Part shown: piece after piece, positions 34,425-45,938 of the stretch
Position numbering within the stretch: the stretch's first letter is position 1
Layout of the letters: each line of letters starts with the position of its first letter
Position numbers and translations under genes: made by a program
Notes under the pieces: generated by a model
Seen by the model: only the letters and a program-made list of their open reading frames with translations
Told to the model about the DNA's origin: nothing
The model's database searches: none
Assembly: GCA_031216915.1 (NCBI GenBank)
Contig: CM062288.1
Coordinates: forward strand, 176,927,919-176,991,918
DNA from: Pictodentalium vernedei
Taxonomy: Eukaryota; Mollusca; Scaphopoda; Dentaliida; Dentaliidae
Reading direction: 5' to 3'
DNA length: 64,000 bases

Positions 34425-35009
34425 GCTAATAAATCAGATTAAGGTCGTGGTAACTCCATCTTAGTTCAAATTGTAAACTGATTTGTAATTTAAACAATAC
34501 TTCATCTGGAACATCATCTGCTTCAAGTGTGAAAAATGTAGAAAAATGAAGTGGTTTGCAAGTCACTCCATTGATGAAATAATTGTGAAACGGGCAACCT
34601 CAATTCAAATAATTCGTGTTCTAATGTTAAACGGTAACATATGCTACTGGAGCACTAAACATAGAAAAAACTACACAAGCTCTTGTGCAATCAAATGGCG
34701 AGAATTTTAGATTTATTGGAACTTGATGTTACATTGGCATTTGGGTGGGAGAAAATCATCGACGATGGGTTAGAGTGTGGGATGGATTTGGGCAAGTCAC
34801 TTGGCAAGCTTAAAGTCTGCTTCTGCAACATTTTCTCACCTCACACTCATCAAGGAAAATAATACTCTCCCATTTCCTCCAAGAGATAAAAATAATATAT
34901 TTCCCATATTCAAACAATACCTGTCAGCTATACTATTTATTATATATACTCTTTGATTGAGTATTTGACATTCTGAAATACATAAACTTAAAAGTGCCCA
35001 ACTGCCAAT
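34425..35009. other. Intron sequence, nothing recognised
   Basis: AT-rich. No exon signal, hairpin or protein-like ORF seen. Confidence 0.5.
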
Positions 35010-35377
35010 TATTTATTTTTTTATTGGTGTTTAAGGTCACATACTTATGCACAATTGCTTATCATGACCATGATGGTTTTATGGTTGGAGGAAGCCAGAG
35101 TACCCAGAGAGAACCACCGAGCATCGACAAACAACTGTCAGATCCCCAACATTCTAACTCTGTTCAAGCTCTGCTTAAGCAGGGTTACAGTGGTTGAAAC
35201 ATGTGCACCATCGACGTGCAGTAAGCCTTAGTATACAGCGTCATTGTGCCCCCATTTAGGCAACCAGGATAAAGTGCCTTGCCCAAGGACATAACGCGGG
35301 TCGTCCCGGACAGGGATTGAACTCGGGACCTCTAGCATAGAGGTCCAACAGTCTACCACTGTGCCACCGCACTCCCA
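35010..35377 (-). mobile_element. tRNA-headed SINE, copy 1
   Basis: Read on the minus strand it starts 'gcggtggcacagtggtagac' (A-box-like), has 'gagttcaatccctg' (B-box-like), and ends in an AT tail 'acaccaataaaaaaataaat'. It shares a body with 36560-36924 and 59911-60296, including 'ttgggcaaggcactttatcc' and 'gcacaatgacgctgtatac'. Not a functional tRNA gene. Confidence 0.75.
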
Positions 35378-35580
35378 GCTACCAATTAGTATGCTAAAAT
35401 TATTTGTCACACCACCTTACCATGAATATTACTTCTAAATCATAGAATGGGTTACATTTTCCTAGAATTATGCCATGAGAGTATTCTATGCATACGTAAT
35501 ACTTCTACCTTAATTTCATTGTAAGACAGGGATCCACACAGCTTGAGGAAAGTAATTTGTAATTCAGTGATGGAACTTAC

Positions 35581-35692
35581 CATATAACATAATGTTCAGG
35601 GGGACCATGCTGATAAGCTGGCATCCAAGAAATGGTGGCTGAAAAAAGTGATGGATCTACAACCACATTATATGGTGCATGTGGAGTGGCAT
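35581..35692 (-). CDS. IGSF9/turtle-like gene: exon for first half of FN3 domain 1
   Basis: 112 nt; acceptor 'ttttcag' above and donor GTAAGT below. With the last base of the Ig5 exon its first codon is AAT (Asn), giving '(N)ATPHAPYNVVVDPS', then 'ATISWMPAYQHGPPEHYVIW'. The Trp and the 'YVIW' strand are standard FN3 marks. It ends in phase 2 inside the Trp codon completed by 11015-11190. Human IGSF9B has a closely matching 'SPHAPGSVRVQV...ANVSWEP' stretch at the Ig5-FN3 boundary (from memory). Confidence 0.9.
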
Positions 35693-36547
35693 CTGAAAAG
35701 AGGCAAACACATTATTTTTAGTCTACAGACTATTTTTCATGGGTAGTGGAATAGACATACCTGTCTGATTTTGATCAGATGAATCATTTTCCAGTGAAAA
35801 TGACTTTTAAAAAGTCCAGTTTTTAAAAGTAAGAATATAACTCCTTGAGTGCCAGAAGCCCAAATTTGGGCTCTACTGAAAAGTATCTGCATGGTAATTA
35901 AAAGGTTTCTGTGATGTGCTTCATTTTTACTATGAATCAGAAATATTTTGTTCACATGGATTTGTATCATTACATTTTTCAGAGAGTACCTACAAAACAA
36001 ATTGTATTAAAACAATTTGAAATAATTCAAATTTCTTTAAGGATATCTAATGTGCTTGCATACCACTGGTTGAGAAGATTTTTTTCCTAACTCAGTGAAT
36101 GTTTTTCCTATTGTATTGAATATTTTTTTCTTTTCTGTTGACCATCTGTTGGAAAAAACTTGGGAGCATATCTAATGGTGCAGTTAAGTCATAACTGCCT
36201 CAGCTGGACTGAGAAGTCAGTGAATTTCATTCATGTATTACCACAACACAGCATTTGTAATTGACCACTGAAATGTAGGTCAAAAACAGAGCTTGGCTAA
36301 TTCATCATAAAAAGGATAAATCAATTTACAAATTCGAATTCACGTTGGTTGTTCATACCAGTTGTCCTGCTGGGGTTTCAAGGCTGCATGTATTAACCTA
36401 TGCTGAAAACAATGAAAGTGTCAATGACACTGTATCTTAACTTGTCTGTGTGTTGTGTTTGATGAAAAGGATAATGTTCAATGTCTATGAAAGGATTATG
36501 AAATAAGACAAGAATTGTGATAATTGGGAATATGTTAATTTCTGTTC
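35693..36547. other. Intron sequence, nothing coding
   Basis: A short 'gtgccagaagcccaaatttgggct' motif at about 35850 recurs at 52820-52850 and is probably a small shared repeat. No exon seen. Confidence 0.5.
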
Positions 36548-36559
36548 CCTGTATGCTAT

Positions 36560-36924
36560 TATTTATTTATTTATTTGTGTCACATATTTCTGCACAATGG
36601 CTAATCATGACCGCGACAGTTTTACGGGTTGAGGAAGCCGGAGTACCTGCAAAGAACCACCAAGCAATGGCGAGCAACTGTCAGCTCCCCAACATACTAA
36701 CTCCACACAAGCAGAAGCAGGGATAGCATTGGTTGAAGGCAAGTGCACCATCAATGTGCAGTACGCCTTAGTACACAATGCCACAGTGCCCCCACGTGGG
36801 CAATGGGGGTGAAGTGTCTTGCCCAAGGACACAATGCGGTTGCCGCAGGTGGGATTCGAACCGAGGACCTCACGACTTGCAGCCTGCACCTCTACCTACT
36901 GAGCCACCACACCCCCCCCCCCCC
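36560..36924 (-). mobile_element. tRNA-headed SINE, copy 2, with 12-bp target duplication
   Basis: CCTGTATGCTAT flanks both sides (36548-36559, 36925-36936). On the minus strand there is an A-box-like 'gtggctcagtaggtagagg', a B-box 'ggttcgaatcc', the common body, and an 'aaataaataaataaat' tail at 36561-36576. The 12-bp duplication and the tail are hallmarks of target-primed reverse transcription. A poly-C run at 36912-36926 is at its tRNA-side edge. Confidence 0.85.
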
Positions 36925-37079
36925 CCTGTATGCTATGTTTTCAATAAAAATAATATGAGATATAGACTGTACTAAAGAATTGTGGGGTGGGTTAATGTGG
37001 CCCTCACAGTTAATGTATGTGGCCCTCACAGTTAATGTATGTCAACAAAAGTTACCAAGTTACAGTGACATTATTTCAA

Positions 37080-38095
37080 AAAGAGTTATCCTATCAAGTT
37101 ACAATGAAATCCCTTCATAAATATGGCCTGTAGACTGTGCTAAAGGTTTTCGGGCTTCGGGCCTGTGTAGCCATCATGGTTGACTGATCGCAACCGAAAG
37201 GGGACGTTCTCATCTAGGCATTATCTGGAGTCATCCTACCAAGTGACAATGAAATCACTTCATAAATACGACCTGTAGACTGTGCTAAAGGTTTTCGGGA
37301 TTCGGACCCCTGCAGCCGTGACAGTTGACCAATTGCGACCAAAAGGGGACGTTCTCATCTAGACATTATATGGCGTCCTCCTACCAAGGTACAATGAAAT
37401 CCCTCAATAAATACAACCTGTAGACTGTGCTAAAGAATTTTGGGTTTTGGGCTCGGGCAGCCATCATGGCTGAATGATCGCGACCAAAAGGGAACATTCT
37501 CATCTAGACATTTTTCGGAGTTATCGGACCAAATTACAATGAAATCCCTCAATAAATACGATCTGTAGACTGTGCTAAAGGTTTTTGGGTTTTGGGCTCA
37601 GGCAGTCATCACGGTTGACAGATCACGACAAAATGGGGAAGTTCTCATCTAGACATCATACAGAGTCATCTACCAAGTTACAATGAAATCCCTCCATATT
37701 AAATATGACCTGTAGACTGTGCTAAAAGTTTTGGGCTTGGGCAGCCATCATGGTTGACAGATCATGACCAAAAGGGGATGTTCTCATCTAGATATTATAC
37801 AGAGGCATCCTACCAAGTTACAATGAAATCCCTTCATAAATACGAAATGTAAAGTGTGCTAAAGGTTTTTGGGGTTAGGCCTTGGGCAGCCATCACATCT
37901 GACCGATTGCGACTAAAAGGGGACCTTCTCATCTAGACATGATCTAAAACCAGCATATTAAATTTTGAGATGATCGGACAAGAACTACGGGGTGTAGCCT
38001 GTGCTAAAGGAAAATGTAAACAGACTCACAGACCAACAAATTTCCGCACGCGTGATAGCAATAGCTTATCTTGACTTTGTCAAGTTAAACTAATA
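37080..38095. repeat. Tandem array, ~145-bp unit
   Basis: Six to seven copies of a unit with 'acaatgaaatccc' (37101, 37246, 37391, 37536, 37680, 37820), 'cctgtagactgtgctaaagg' and 'aaaaggggacgttctcatct'. It ends with 'gcttatcttgactttgtc', like the tail of the 1-1556 repeat. Related single units occur at about 46000-46340. Confidence 0.85.
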
Positions 38096-38250
38096 AAACT
38101 ATTGTCTGCAAAAATGCTGATACAGCTGATTCAGAGTTTGAAAAATATGTCATTGTTTGATATTTCTATGGTATAAATTGCAAAAGATTTGACCATCTTA
38201 GAGTACATTGTAGGACAACCAATCTCCGGGTACTCTCAATTAAATTATAA

Positions 38251-38320
38251 GAATTGAAATGAATTATGTTAAGTTGTATAAAGTGCATAGCACTTCATAC
38301 AAAACTTAACATATCAATCC
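38251..38320. repeat. Hairpin
   Basis: 'attatgttaagttgtataaagtgc' pairs with 'gcacttcatacaaaacttaacat'; the loop is about 3 nt. Confidence 0.6.
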
Positions 38321-38646
38321 TACAATCATATTCAGTTAAAGCGAAAGATAATTCATTTTAAATCTTTATGTGAACAAACTAATAATTAATGTAGCACTTT
38401 TAGCATTTCATGTTGTACCCAACAAGATGTAAATAAATAAAAAAATCTTTTGTTTTCAGAAAATAAAGTAGCTAATACAATTCTGAATACAACATGCCTA
38501 TTTTTTTAATGCATTTCTTACCAAAATAGTTATTCAATTAAAAGATAACTCTTTATAACATATTTTCAGCAAATATAAGTATTTCCAGTTTCAACACAAA
38601 AACCTTCTCTTGTGAAAGCAAACTTCAGCTTGAAAACTCCACTCAC

Positions 38647-38800
38647 TTTCTATTATAATATCTGTGCCTGTTACTATAGTTGCTATTTCATTGCTAGCCA
38701 CACATTCATAGCTACCATGATCTTCCTTCAGCAGTTCAAGTATAGTTAAATTTCCTGCTGACTGCACTATTCTTGAGCCCAGAGAAATATGACTACCAAC
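38647..38800 (-). CDS. IGSF9/turtle-like gene: exon for second half of Ig5
   Basis: 154 nt; acceptor 'ttgcaacag' and donor GTGAGT. It starts in phase 0 and ends in phase 1. The peptide 'VGSHISLGSRIVQ', then 'NLTILELLKEDHGSYECVAS', has the D-x-G-x-Y-x-C signature of an I-set Ig domain. It completes the domain begun at 42275-42390, where 'TWRK' joins 'VGSH'. Human IGSF9B has 'TWRKVG' at the same place (from memory). The phase-0 intron in the middle of an Ig domain is unlike the phase-1 introns between domains. Confidence 0.92.
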
Positions 38801-39139
38801 CTGTTGCAATAGAAGAACATATAATCAGAACCTTTATTTCACAAAATGTTGGACAAACGACATCTGATATAACATTCCCTTCTGTCTCACAAATATGGAT
38901 AGTAAATTGATGTTTGAATATATGTTATTACAACCCTATGGGTGGGGGTGGAGGAGGGCTGAGATGGTGTATTGAAGTAGTGCCCTCATCTCTGGGTAAT
39001 ATATCAACCCCTCGGGACAGTACTGACCAATTTTTCTTTTCTTACATTTTTGGATGAATAAAATAAATGAAAAATGCCTTAAACAATACATACTATCCAC
39101 TTATTTATAACTTGTATTATTGATGACTTCTCAAACCAA
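38801..39139. other. Intron sequence
   Basis: No feature recognised except a short G-rich patch near 38940. Confidence 0.5.
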
Positions 39140-39301
39140 TTAAGCCTTTACCTAACATGAAAAGCAGACAACACTTGCAAAAAAATTCCTGGTTTGCTCA
39201 TTTTTTGTCTCAAAAACATAGGTTATGACCCTTCGTTGGAACGAGCTCAATTTTTGAGAATAGGCTGGCTGGTTTTGGCCGTACACTGGCTAAACGGTTA
39301 A
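39140..39301. mobile_element. TTAA-flanked MITE, copy 3 (deleted form)
   Basis: TTAA edges, 'gcctttacct' left end, 'ggctaaacggttaa' right end. Left arm 'aaaacataggttatgacccttcgttggaacgagc' is present; the right half of the hairpin is lost. Confidence 0.65.
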
Positions 39302-39689
39302 AACCATATTGATTTGCAAAATCTATACTATAATTTGAGTTATTTGGTTGGTTAGAAAATCGATTTGTCGTGAGAGACATGCCCTATCTCTTCAGTCTCT
39401 ATGGGCCCGATCGACTTCAAACTCGGCAGGTTATGTATTTCTATCTGATACAACTAAATTGAAATGTTTAGTGGCAATATTTTGCATTATTTACAGAAAA
39501 TCAGCAATTATGTCAGAAGATAAGGTTATTTATTGTAGGCAGAACAGTTGAATTTGGAGTGTTCTATGGTATAAGGGAGGTAACTCAAAATTGAACTGTC
39601 TCATTATTCATGCGATTCGAAGCTGAACAAGGGCTAGGTCTCCTGACAGAAAGTTCTTACATTGAACATATTTCCAGACAACAAATTTT

Positions 39690-40080
39690 CAAAGTAAAAA
39701 AAATCGAAAAAGGGCCATAACTCAGCCAAAATTGGTCAGACTGAACCCAAATTCAAATGTGACCTGTGTATTCATGAGACAAACATATGTACAGAATTTG
39801 GTGTTGATTCAATAACTCAAACTAAAGTTATCCGCCGGATATAGAATTGTCGGTCCAGAAAATGGAAAAACGGTCATAACTCAGCCAAAATTGGCCGGGC
39901 CAAACCCAAATTCAAACCTGTCCTGCGCATTCTTGAGACAAACCTACAAAATGTTGTGCTGATTCAATAACGCAAACTGAAGTTATCATCCAGACACCAA
40001 ATTTCCAAAGTTGCGAAATTGGGTGCAAAAGGAAAATAACTCAGTCAAGATGATTGCAGTTATACAGGTTGCTACGCTGT
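39690..40080. repeat. Tandem repeat, ~140-bp units
   Basis: About three units of 'ataactcagccaaaattgg', 'acccaaattcaaa', 'gttgattcaataac(t/g)caaact'. Similar isolated pieces occur at 41080-41330 and 44990-45200, each ending in 'gacagatggac'-type runs. Confidence 0.7.
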
Positions 40081-40667
40081 CCTGCAATTTATAAAACAAC
40101 CATGTGCAAAAACAGGCAGAAGGAGAAAAAAAGACGGAGTGAGAAGATAAAGGAAGAGAAGTGGCTAGACACCAGATTTGAATATTTATATCCACCTGAG
40201 TCTCTCATGGTGCATAATCTATACCACAAATTCTCAATGCGTTCACACAGAGCCTCCTGATATGCAGACAACAGTTACAGGTAAATCTTATAGATCATGT
40301 CAGAGACATGTCATCTTAGCCCATGGGACCTGTCTAATGACTGACTGTTGAGCTAGGCTGATATACCAGAATGGATTGCACCTGTTACTGTAGTTATCCA
40401 AGTCAGGTATAAAGTGCACTCTTTGCATTACATAGAGACACCAATGATTGCCTGTTTGATTTTTTTTGTCTTCAGAGTTGGCTAGGTCATGTTAACTGCT
40501 AGGGATTCCATCTTTCAATTGTATTAAATGCCAGTAATCTTCAATAACTATATTAACTATCTGTAAAGTTTGGTTACATATGATTTCAGCATTTTCATAG
40601 TTTGGACATAAACTAATTTGGGGTAAGCTGATAGTTCCTTTTTTGTCAACTAAAGGGCATCTGATTT

Positions 40668-40835
40668 ATTTACTTACTGGTGTTTAAGGTCACATATTTT
40701 TGCACAATGGCTAATCATGACCACAACATGGAGATAAAGCCAACTTTAGTCAATTGTTTATACCCATGTTGTCCATTTTAGAGGACTTCCACCCCAAGCA
40801 TTTGTGACTCGGTCCTATTTTATTGGATGCCCCTC
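40668..40835. repeat. SINE-like repeat fragment
   Basis: 'actggtgtttaaggtcacat' ... 'gaggacttccaccccaagcat' ... 'cggtcctattttat'. The same order of blocks is at 48108-48290, and parts at 18476-18670, 53655-53790 and 58195-58290. The first block is shared with the tail side of the tRNA-headed SINEs. Confidence 0.6.
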
Positions 40836-41079
40836 CTCCACAAGGAGGGCATCCGATTTGGGGTATTTCCAAGAAATCTTTTACAATATGCACATTTAAA
40901 AGTCTCTCGAAAAAAATGACAAATATTACATTTGTTCATATCACATGTGAAAAGCAAGGGTTATGCAAAGTGTGTGCCACTGACCCCCCTCCCCCCCCCC
41001 CTCTCCTGTAGGCATGTTCAAAGTAACCAGCCTTAAAGGTATTGTTGGGCAGTCAAAAGAGTGAAAACAGAAAAATGTC

Positions 41080-41335
41080 AAAAAAGTGAAAAAGGGTCAT
41101 AACTCTGGGAAAAATTATCAGGAAAGAACCTATTCCTTGTGCATATCCATTCCCCCATGCAGGTCTATCAGCATACCAGAGGAGATCCAAATCAGACCAA
41201 TGGCTTTGAAATTACAATGCAAAATGTTTGTACAGACAGATGGACAGGTGGACAGATGGCCAGACAGACAGATGGACGGACGAACAGAGGGCTTCACTAG
41301 ATATCACCGAATCCTCCTTCGGAGGTCGGGGTCAT
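41080..41335. repeat. Dispersed repeat fragment
   Basis: 'gggtcataactctgggaaaaat' through 'gacagatggacaggtggacag'. No coding content beyond chance frames. Confidence 0.55.
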
Positions 41336-41611
41336 AATAAAGGACCAACAGTTATACAAATGTAAACAAGAAGACCATGCACAGTAACCAATATCCTGTT
41401 CACTTTATCAATCAACATGCAACAGTATTACCACATGTTTTTCACAAACCAAGGTAAGCTACTGGTGATATGATAGGTGATGCAATGAGTGATGCAATGG
41501 GTCATGCTCACAGCATATGGCTAACTCTTTACTCCCAGAGGGCCGACACCCATTTGTGGTTGAATCTATTACAAATTTATTTGGTTTTCAACTGCCATGT
41601 GTCTAACTTTA

Positions 41612-41852
41612 TTAACCCTTTAACTACCATGAAAAGCAGATAACACTAGTAAAAAAATTCTTGAATGACTAATTTTTTGTCTCAAAAACATAGGTTATGA
41701 CCCCTCATTGGAACAAGTTCTATGAGCTCATTCCAATGAGGTGTCATAACCTATGCTTTTGAGACAAAAAATGAAAAAAGAATGAAAATTAATAGGCAAT
41801 TTTTTAGAATTGACCTGGCCGGTTTTGGCCATTACGTTGGGTAAAGGGTTAA
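41612..41852. mobile_element. TTAA-flanked hairpin MITE, copy 4
   Basis: TTAA-CCCTTTAACTACC left and GTTGGGTAAAGGG-TTAA right. The centre is 'aacataggttatgacccctcattgg' and its inverse 'ccaatgaggtgtcataacctatg'. A (tttg)n microsatellite follows at 41880-41900. Confidence 0.85.
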
Positions 41853-42274
41853 CACAACATAACAAATGAAACAAACTTATTTGTTTGTTTGTTTGTTTAT
41901 TGGAGTTTAACAACACTTTCAACAACAAGGGTAACACATTGTGGTCAGGAAAAAACAAACTTTTGTCATTTGGATATTACTAATATGTTATGAAATGACC
42001 GTTTTGCGATGGAAATACAAATATAACATACCTTCAAGCTGATTCAGCCACCATGAAAATAGGATGGCTAGCCATCCACCAACATGATGGCTTAGCTGGC
42101 TCAACTGGCTAGCCAGCTACCATATAGCCAACCCAGCCGTGAATTCAAAATTTTATGGCTTTGGGGTCTAGAAAGAAAGACAGAAGGACAAAAGGTGTCT
42201 GAGATATGTTTATTCGGTAAGTCAAATTAAATTTAATGCAATAACTTTTTAAACTAGCGCATATTAATATATAC
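41853..42274. other. Intron sequence
   Basis: About 42040-42140 has repeated 'ctagcca' and 'ggctggc'-like words. No exon seen. Confidence 0.45.
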
Positions 42275-42390
42275 CTTTCTCCATGTAATTAATGGTTTGG
42301 GTGTACCATTTGCATCACAGGCCATTGATAGGGATTCTCCTATTTTACTCTGATAATATTCAAATGGACGGATAATAAAATAAGGAGGAT
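42275..42390 (-). CDS. IGSF9/turtle-like gene: exon for first half of Ig5
   Basis: 116 nt; acceptor 'ctttcag' and donor GTATAT. It starts in phase 1 (the G from Ig4 makes GAT, Asp) and ends in phase 0. The peptide reads '(D)PPYFIIRPFEYYQSKIGES', then 'LSMACDANGTPKPLITWRK', with the B-strand Cys and C-strand Trp of an I-set domain. Too short for ORF scans; found by reading the splice sites. 'DPPYF' and 'TWRK' match IGSF9-family Ig5 (from memory). Confidence 0.92.
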
Positions 42391-42733
42391 CTGAAAGAAA
42401 AGAATAATCCAAAACATGAATTTGCTGAATTATCTTGTAAAATGGTAATGATTTTTAACCACTGACAACAAAGATGAAAATTGACAGCGTCCTTTGTTTT
42501 CCACAAGAATTCATACATTATACATTTTGTTAACAAATGTCAAATAGAACGAATGTTAATGTGCAGAAACCAGTTTTTAACAAAGTTCTATTTATAGCAA
42601 CAACCTTGCAACTTTCGACCTTGTAAGTGACAGGCTTCTGCCCATTTCAGGAGAGTACCCAACCTGTACATTTAATGGGCAAGTTTTCAATTTCTGATTC
42701 AATTTCTGATTTAAAGTATTAAAAACACTGGAA

Positions 42734-43143
42734 ATTATCAAAGTGGAAAATAAATAAATAAATAGATTAGATGGATGGATGGGTGAGTGGGAGGGAGGGA
42801 GGGAGGGAGGGAGGGAGGGAGGGAGGGAGGGGAAGGATGGGTGGTTGGGTGGTTTTTTGGGGATATTATTGGGTAGATGGATGGATGGATGGATGAATGG
42901 ATGAGTGGGTGGGTGGGTGGGTGGGAGGGAGGGAGTGGGTGGGTGGGAGGGAGGGAGGGAGGCAGGGAGGGAGGCAGGGAGGGATGGAGGGATATTATTG
43001 GATGGATGGATGGATGGATGGATGGATGGATGGATGGATGGATGGATGGATGGATGGATGGATGGATGGATGGATGAATGGATGGATGGAGAGACAGATG
43101 GATGGACAGAGACAGACAGACAAACAATTATCAAAGTGGAAAA

Positions 43144-43190
<47 letters not shown>

Positions 43191-43195
43191 ATCTG
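42734..43195. repeat. Compound microsatellite (ggga)n-(gatg)n-(aaat)n
   Basis: (gggа)-type repeats at 42790-42832 and 42940-42985, (gatg)n at 42873-42895 and 42998-43085, and (aaat)n at 43140-43190. The block is framed by a direct repeat of about 28 bp starting 'attatcaaagtggaaaataa' at 42734 and 43127. Frames through it are Pro/Ser/His- or Met/Asp/Gly-rich artefacts. Confidence 0.9.
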
Positions 43196-45230
43196 CTGAA
43201 AGTTATTGCTTCTGTCATCCAGTGTACTCCCACAATTCTAGGAACTATATTTGAGATCTTTCAATGACCTTTTGGGGTTCCAATCAAGGATTTTCATGGA
43301 CCACACTACACCAAATTCAAGGACTTTCAAGGACCTTTGATTAATGAATACATGTACAGTACCAGCTGAAATAAGTTGCAGGATAACCACTAGAATATTT
43401 TTCTCTCAATTCGTCCTTTGAGTGACTAGAAAGGCTTTAGAATACTGGCTAACCACAAACGTTTTCATGTACTTTCATTTCAAGTCCATTTTCAAGCACT
43501 TTTAAGGCCTTGGCAATAAATTCTTGAATTCAATCCATTTTATTTCATTCAATCCTAATGTTTCAGTTCTCTAAAAATTCAAATTGTAACAGCAGTTAAT
43601 TACACCATGAAGACACCACCAATGCAGCCATTCAAAATTTCGAAGTTGATAAAAGGGCAATAACTGTGTCAAGTTTATTTTTTGTCATCTAAAAATATGT
43701 TGCACATCCTGAATATGTGGGTAACAAGGTGCAAAAGTTTCAAATCTCTACATTCAAAAGTGTAGAAGTTTATTACACTAGGTAGGTACCAAAAATGCTG
43801 ATATACAGACAGAACTCATTTCTTTCGTCCTCCACCAAAATGTTTGGGGAAAACTAAAGTTACTGCCAGGAAACCAATTTTTGACTTAGTTCTATTTATA
43901 ATATTCGTCCCAGGATCTATCAGCTCCTAATTCAACAGGGGTCTTCCCTTTACATAGGGGTATGTAAATTTGGTTATCAAAACATTGATAATTCACAGAC
44001 TTCTACATTATAGAATGTACCAGTTAGATGAATATTTTGTAAGCACTGGCAGACAAGAGCAGGTAAGTATGCCCAATTTTTCCCGACACTGACAGCACAG
44101 GAACTCAGGCACTCCCATTCTGCACATATAATGAGTATGCAAAGAGCTCCACAATTTTATAATGGTAATATTTTTTAAATTCAAAATGTCATCAAAGATT
44201 CAGTCAAATCAAGTCTCGACTGAGAAAGACATCTTGCAATGTTTCAAAGAAAATGTATATTCATGGTCTTTTTAGATTCAAATAGTGGGAATATATCAGT
44301 TGGTTGGAAAAGCAAACTGTAGATTCACTTTTCCGACCAACTGAAATATTCCAGATGAGTGAATCTAAACATAGTTAATGGACTATTCATGGGCTAGACT
44401 GGCCATAATAGTGTCAAATTGTTTATAGAATTTGACTGGCGTCTTTAGCACTTGCCTAATAATATGCACAAATTCCAACCATGATTGTTCAATACACAAT
44501 ATATCAAAGCAATGCTATAAAATGTTGAAACTAGTTGTAGATACAAATTTAGAAAGACAGAGACAAACAAATGGACACAAGAAATCCTATATATCCTCAC
44601 CAAAGGTGGGTGTATAGCTGGTTAACTGAAAAATATTTTTCAGGCTTGCAGAATGTCTAATTGGAAAAGGCCCGACTCCTAATACCAACTTTGTATTAGC
44701 AAGACAGCAGTTCTCAAAAATTATGGTCAGATTATTTAGCCAGTGAAACAGAAAATCAATAGAGTTAGTCTCCTTCCATGAGAGTACTAACAATATAAGT
44801 TTGGTGGACTGCATTATGTGATAAAAAAATAAAAACAAAGTGAGCGGGGGCTTATGAGAAATACCCCCCCCCCCCCCCTTTGCCGTTCAGCCATCTGAAG
44901 GTGATGTATTTCCTCCCCAGTAAGATGTATCTCAAATTTGGTTGCAATCAATTCACCCAAACTCAAGTTAAAATTTGGACAATACAAAAAACATGTTTCC
45001 TAAGTCGAAAAAGGACCATAACTCTGGTGAAAATGAATGGACCATGTCCATTTTCAAACTTAACCTGCATTACCTCCAAACTTTGGTTACGATCAATTCA
45101 CCCAAACTCAATTTAAAATTTGGATGCCAAAGTGTTTTGGATGGATAGAGACATGGATGGACAGATGTCGGCACACAGCCAGGACATCTCGGATGGACGA
45201 ACATCACTCATTAGTATAGTCTCCCGAAAA
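43196..45230. other. Intron stretch with a hairpin and repeat fragments
   Basis: A hairpin is at 44288-44352 ('ggaatatatcagttggttgg' with inverse 'ccgaccaactgaaatattcc'). A poly-C run is at 44865-44878. Repeat fragment 44990-45200 has 'ccataactctggtgaaaa' and a 'gatggacagatg' tail. No exon recognised. Confidence 0.5.
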
Positions 45231-45239
45231 TATTTTTTT

Positions 45240-45938
45240 GGAAGACAATGAAGTTAGTTTCCTACACAAAAGAAAACTAAAGTTACTGCATGGAAACCAA
45301 AAATCTATTTATAGTAATGGTGACCTTGACCTTTGACCTATTGACCCCAAATGCAATCCCAACGATCGACATCTCAAATGCAACCACAATATGAAGTTAT
45401 AAATTCGTACACAAAAGAAAACTAAAGTTATTGCATGGAAACCAAAAAAATTATTTATAGTAACAGTGACCTTGACCTTTGACCTATTGTCCCCAAATGC
45501 AATCCCAATGATCGACAACTCAAATGAAACCAACACAGGAAGTAACAGCTTCGTACACAAAAGAAAACTAAAGTTATTGCATGAAAACCAAAAAATCTAT
45601 TCATAGTAACAGTGACCTTGACCTTTGACCTATTGACCCCAAATGCAATCCCAATGATCGACATCTCAAATGCAACCACAGTATATAGTTATAGCTTCAT
45701 ACACAAAAGGAAACTAGTTATTGCACGGAAACCAAAAATATATATATATATTCATATCCAATGATGTTACTCACCAAATACATATAATTTCTTTAATCAC
45801 AACTGAAGATAGCTTCTAAAAACCTGCAATTTTGGTAAATTTAAAGAAGACAAGGGCTATAACTCTGGTAAAATTGTTTGAATCAAAACTTCCTTTTCAT
45901 GTGCACATGAACACATGATACTCATACTGACTATCAAG
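45240..45938. repeat. Tandem ~140-bp units with nuclear-receptor DR1 motifs, copy 1
   Basis: Units carry 'aactaaagttattgcatgg', 'tgaccttgacctttgacct' and 'ccccaaatgcaatccca'. TGACCTTGACCTTTGACCT is intact at 45321-45339, 45467-45485 and 45613-45631. The part 45481-45938 is repeated directly at 47021-47478. Confidence 0.85.

Noticed and set aside
36845-36915. tRNA-like A and B boxes, possible tRNA gene
   Set aside because: They are the head of a SINE with a longer body, AT tail and target duplication; no cloverleaf can be closed.
37080-38095. Regularly spaced repeats, considered as a CRISPR-like array
   Set aside because: The whole ~145-bp unit repeats, with no short conserved repeat and unique spacers, in a eukaryotic intron.
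42592-43233. 213-codon minus-strand ORF rich in Ser/Pro/His/Ile, with overlapping plus-strand Met/Asp/Gly ORFs
   Set aside because: It is a translation of (ggga)n, (gatg)n and (aaat)n microsatellites in different frames, with no domain.
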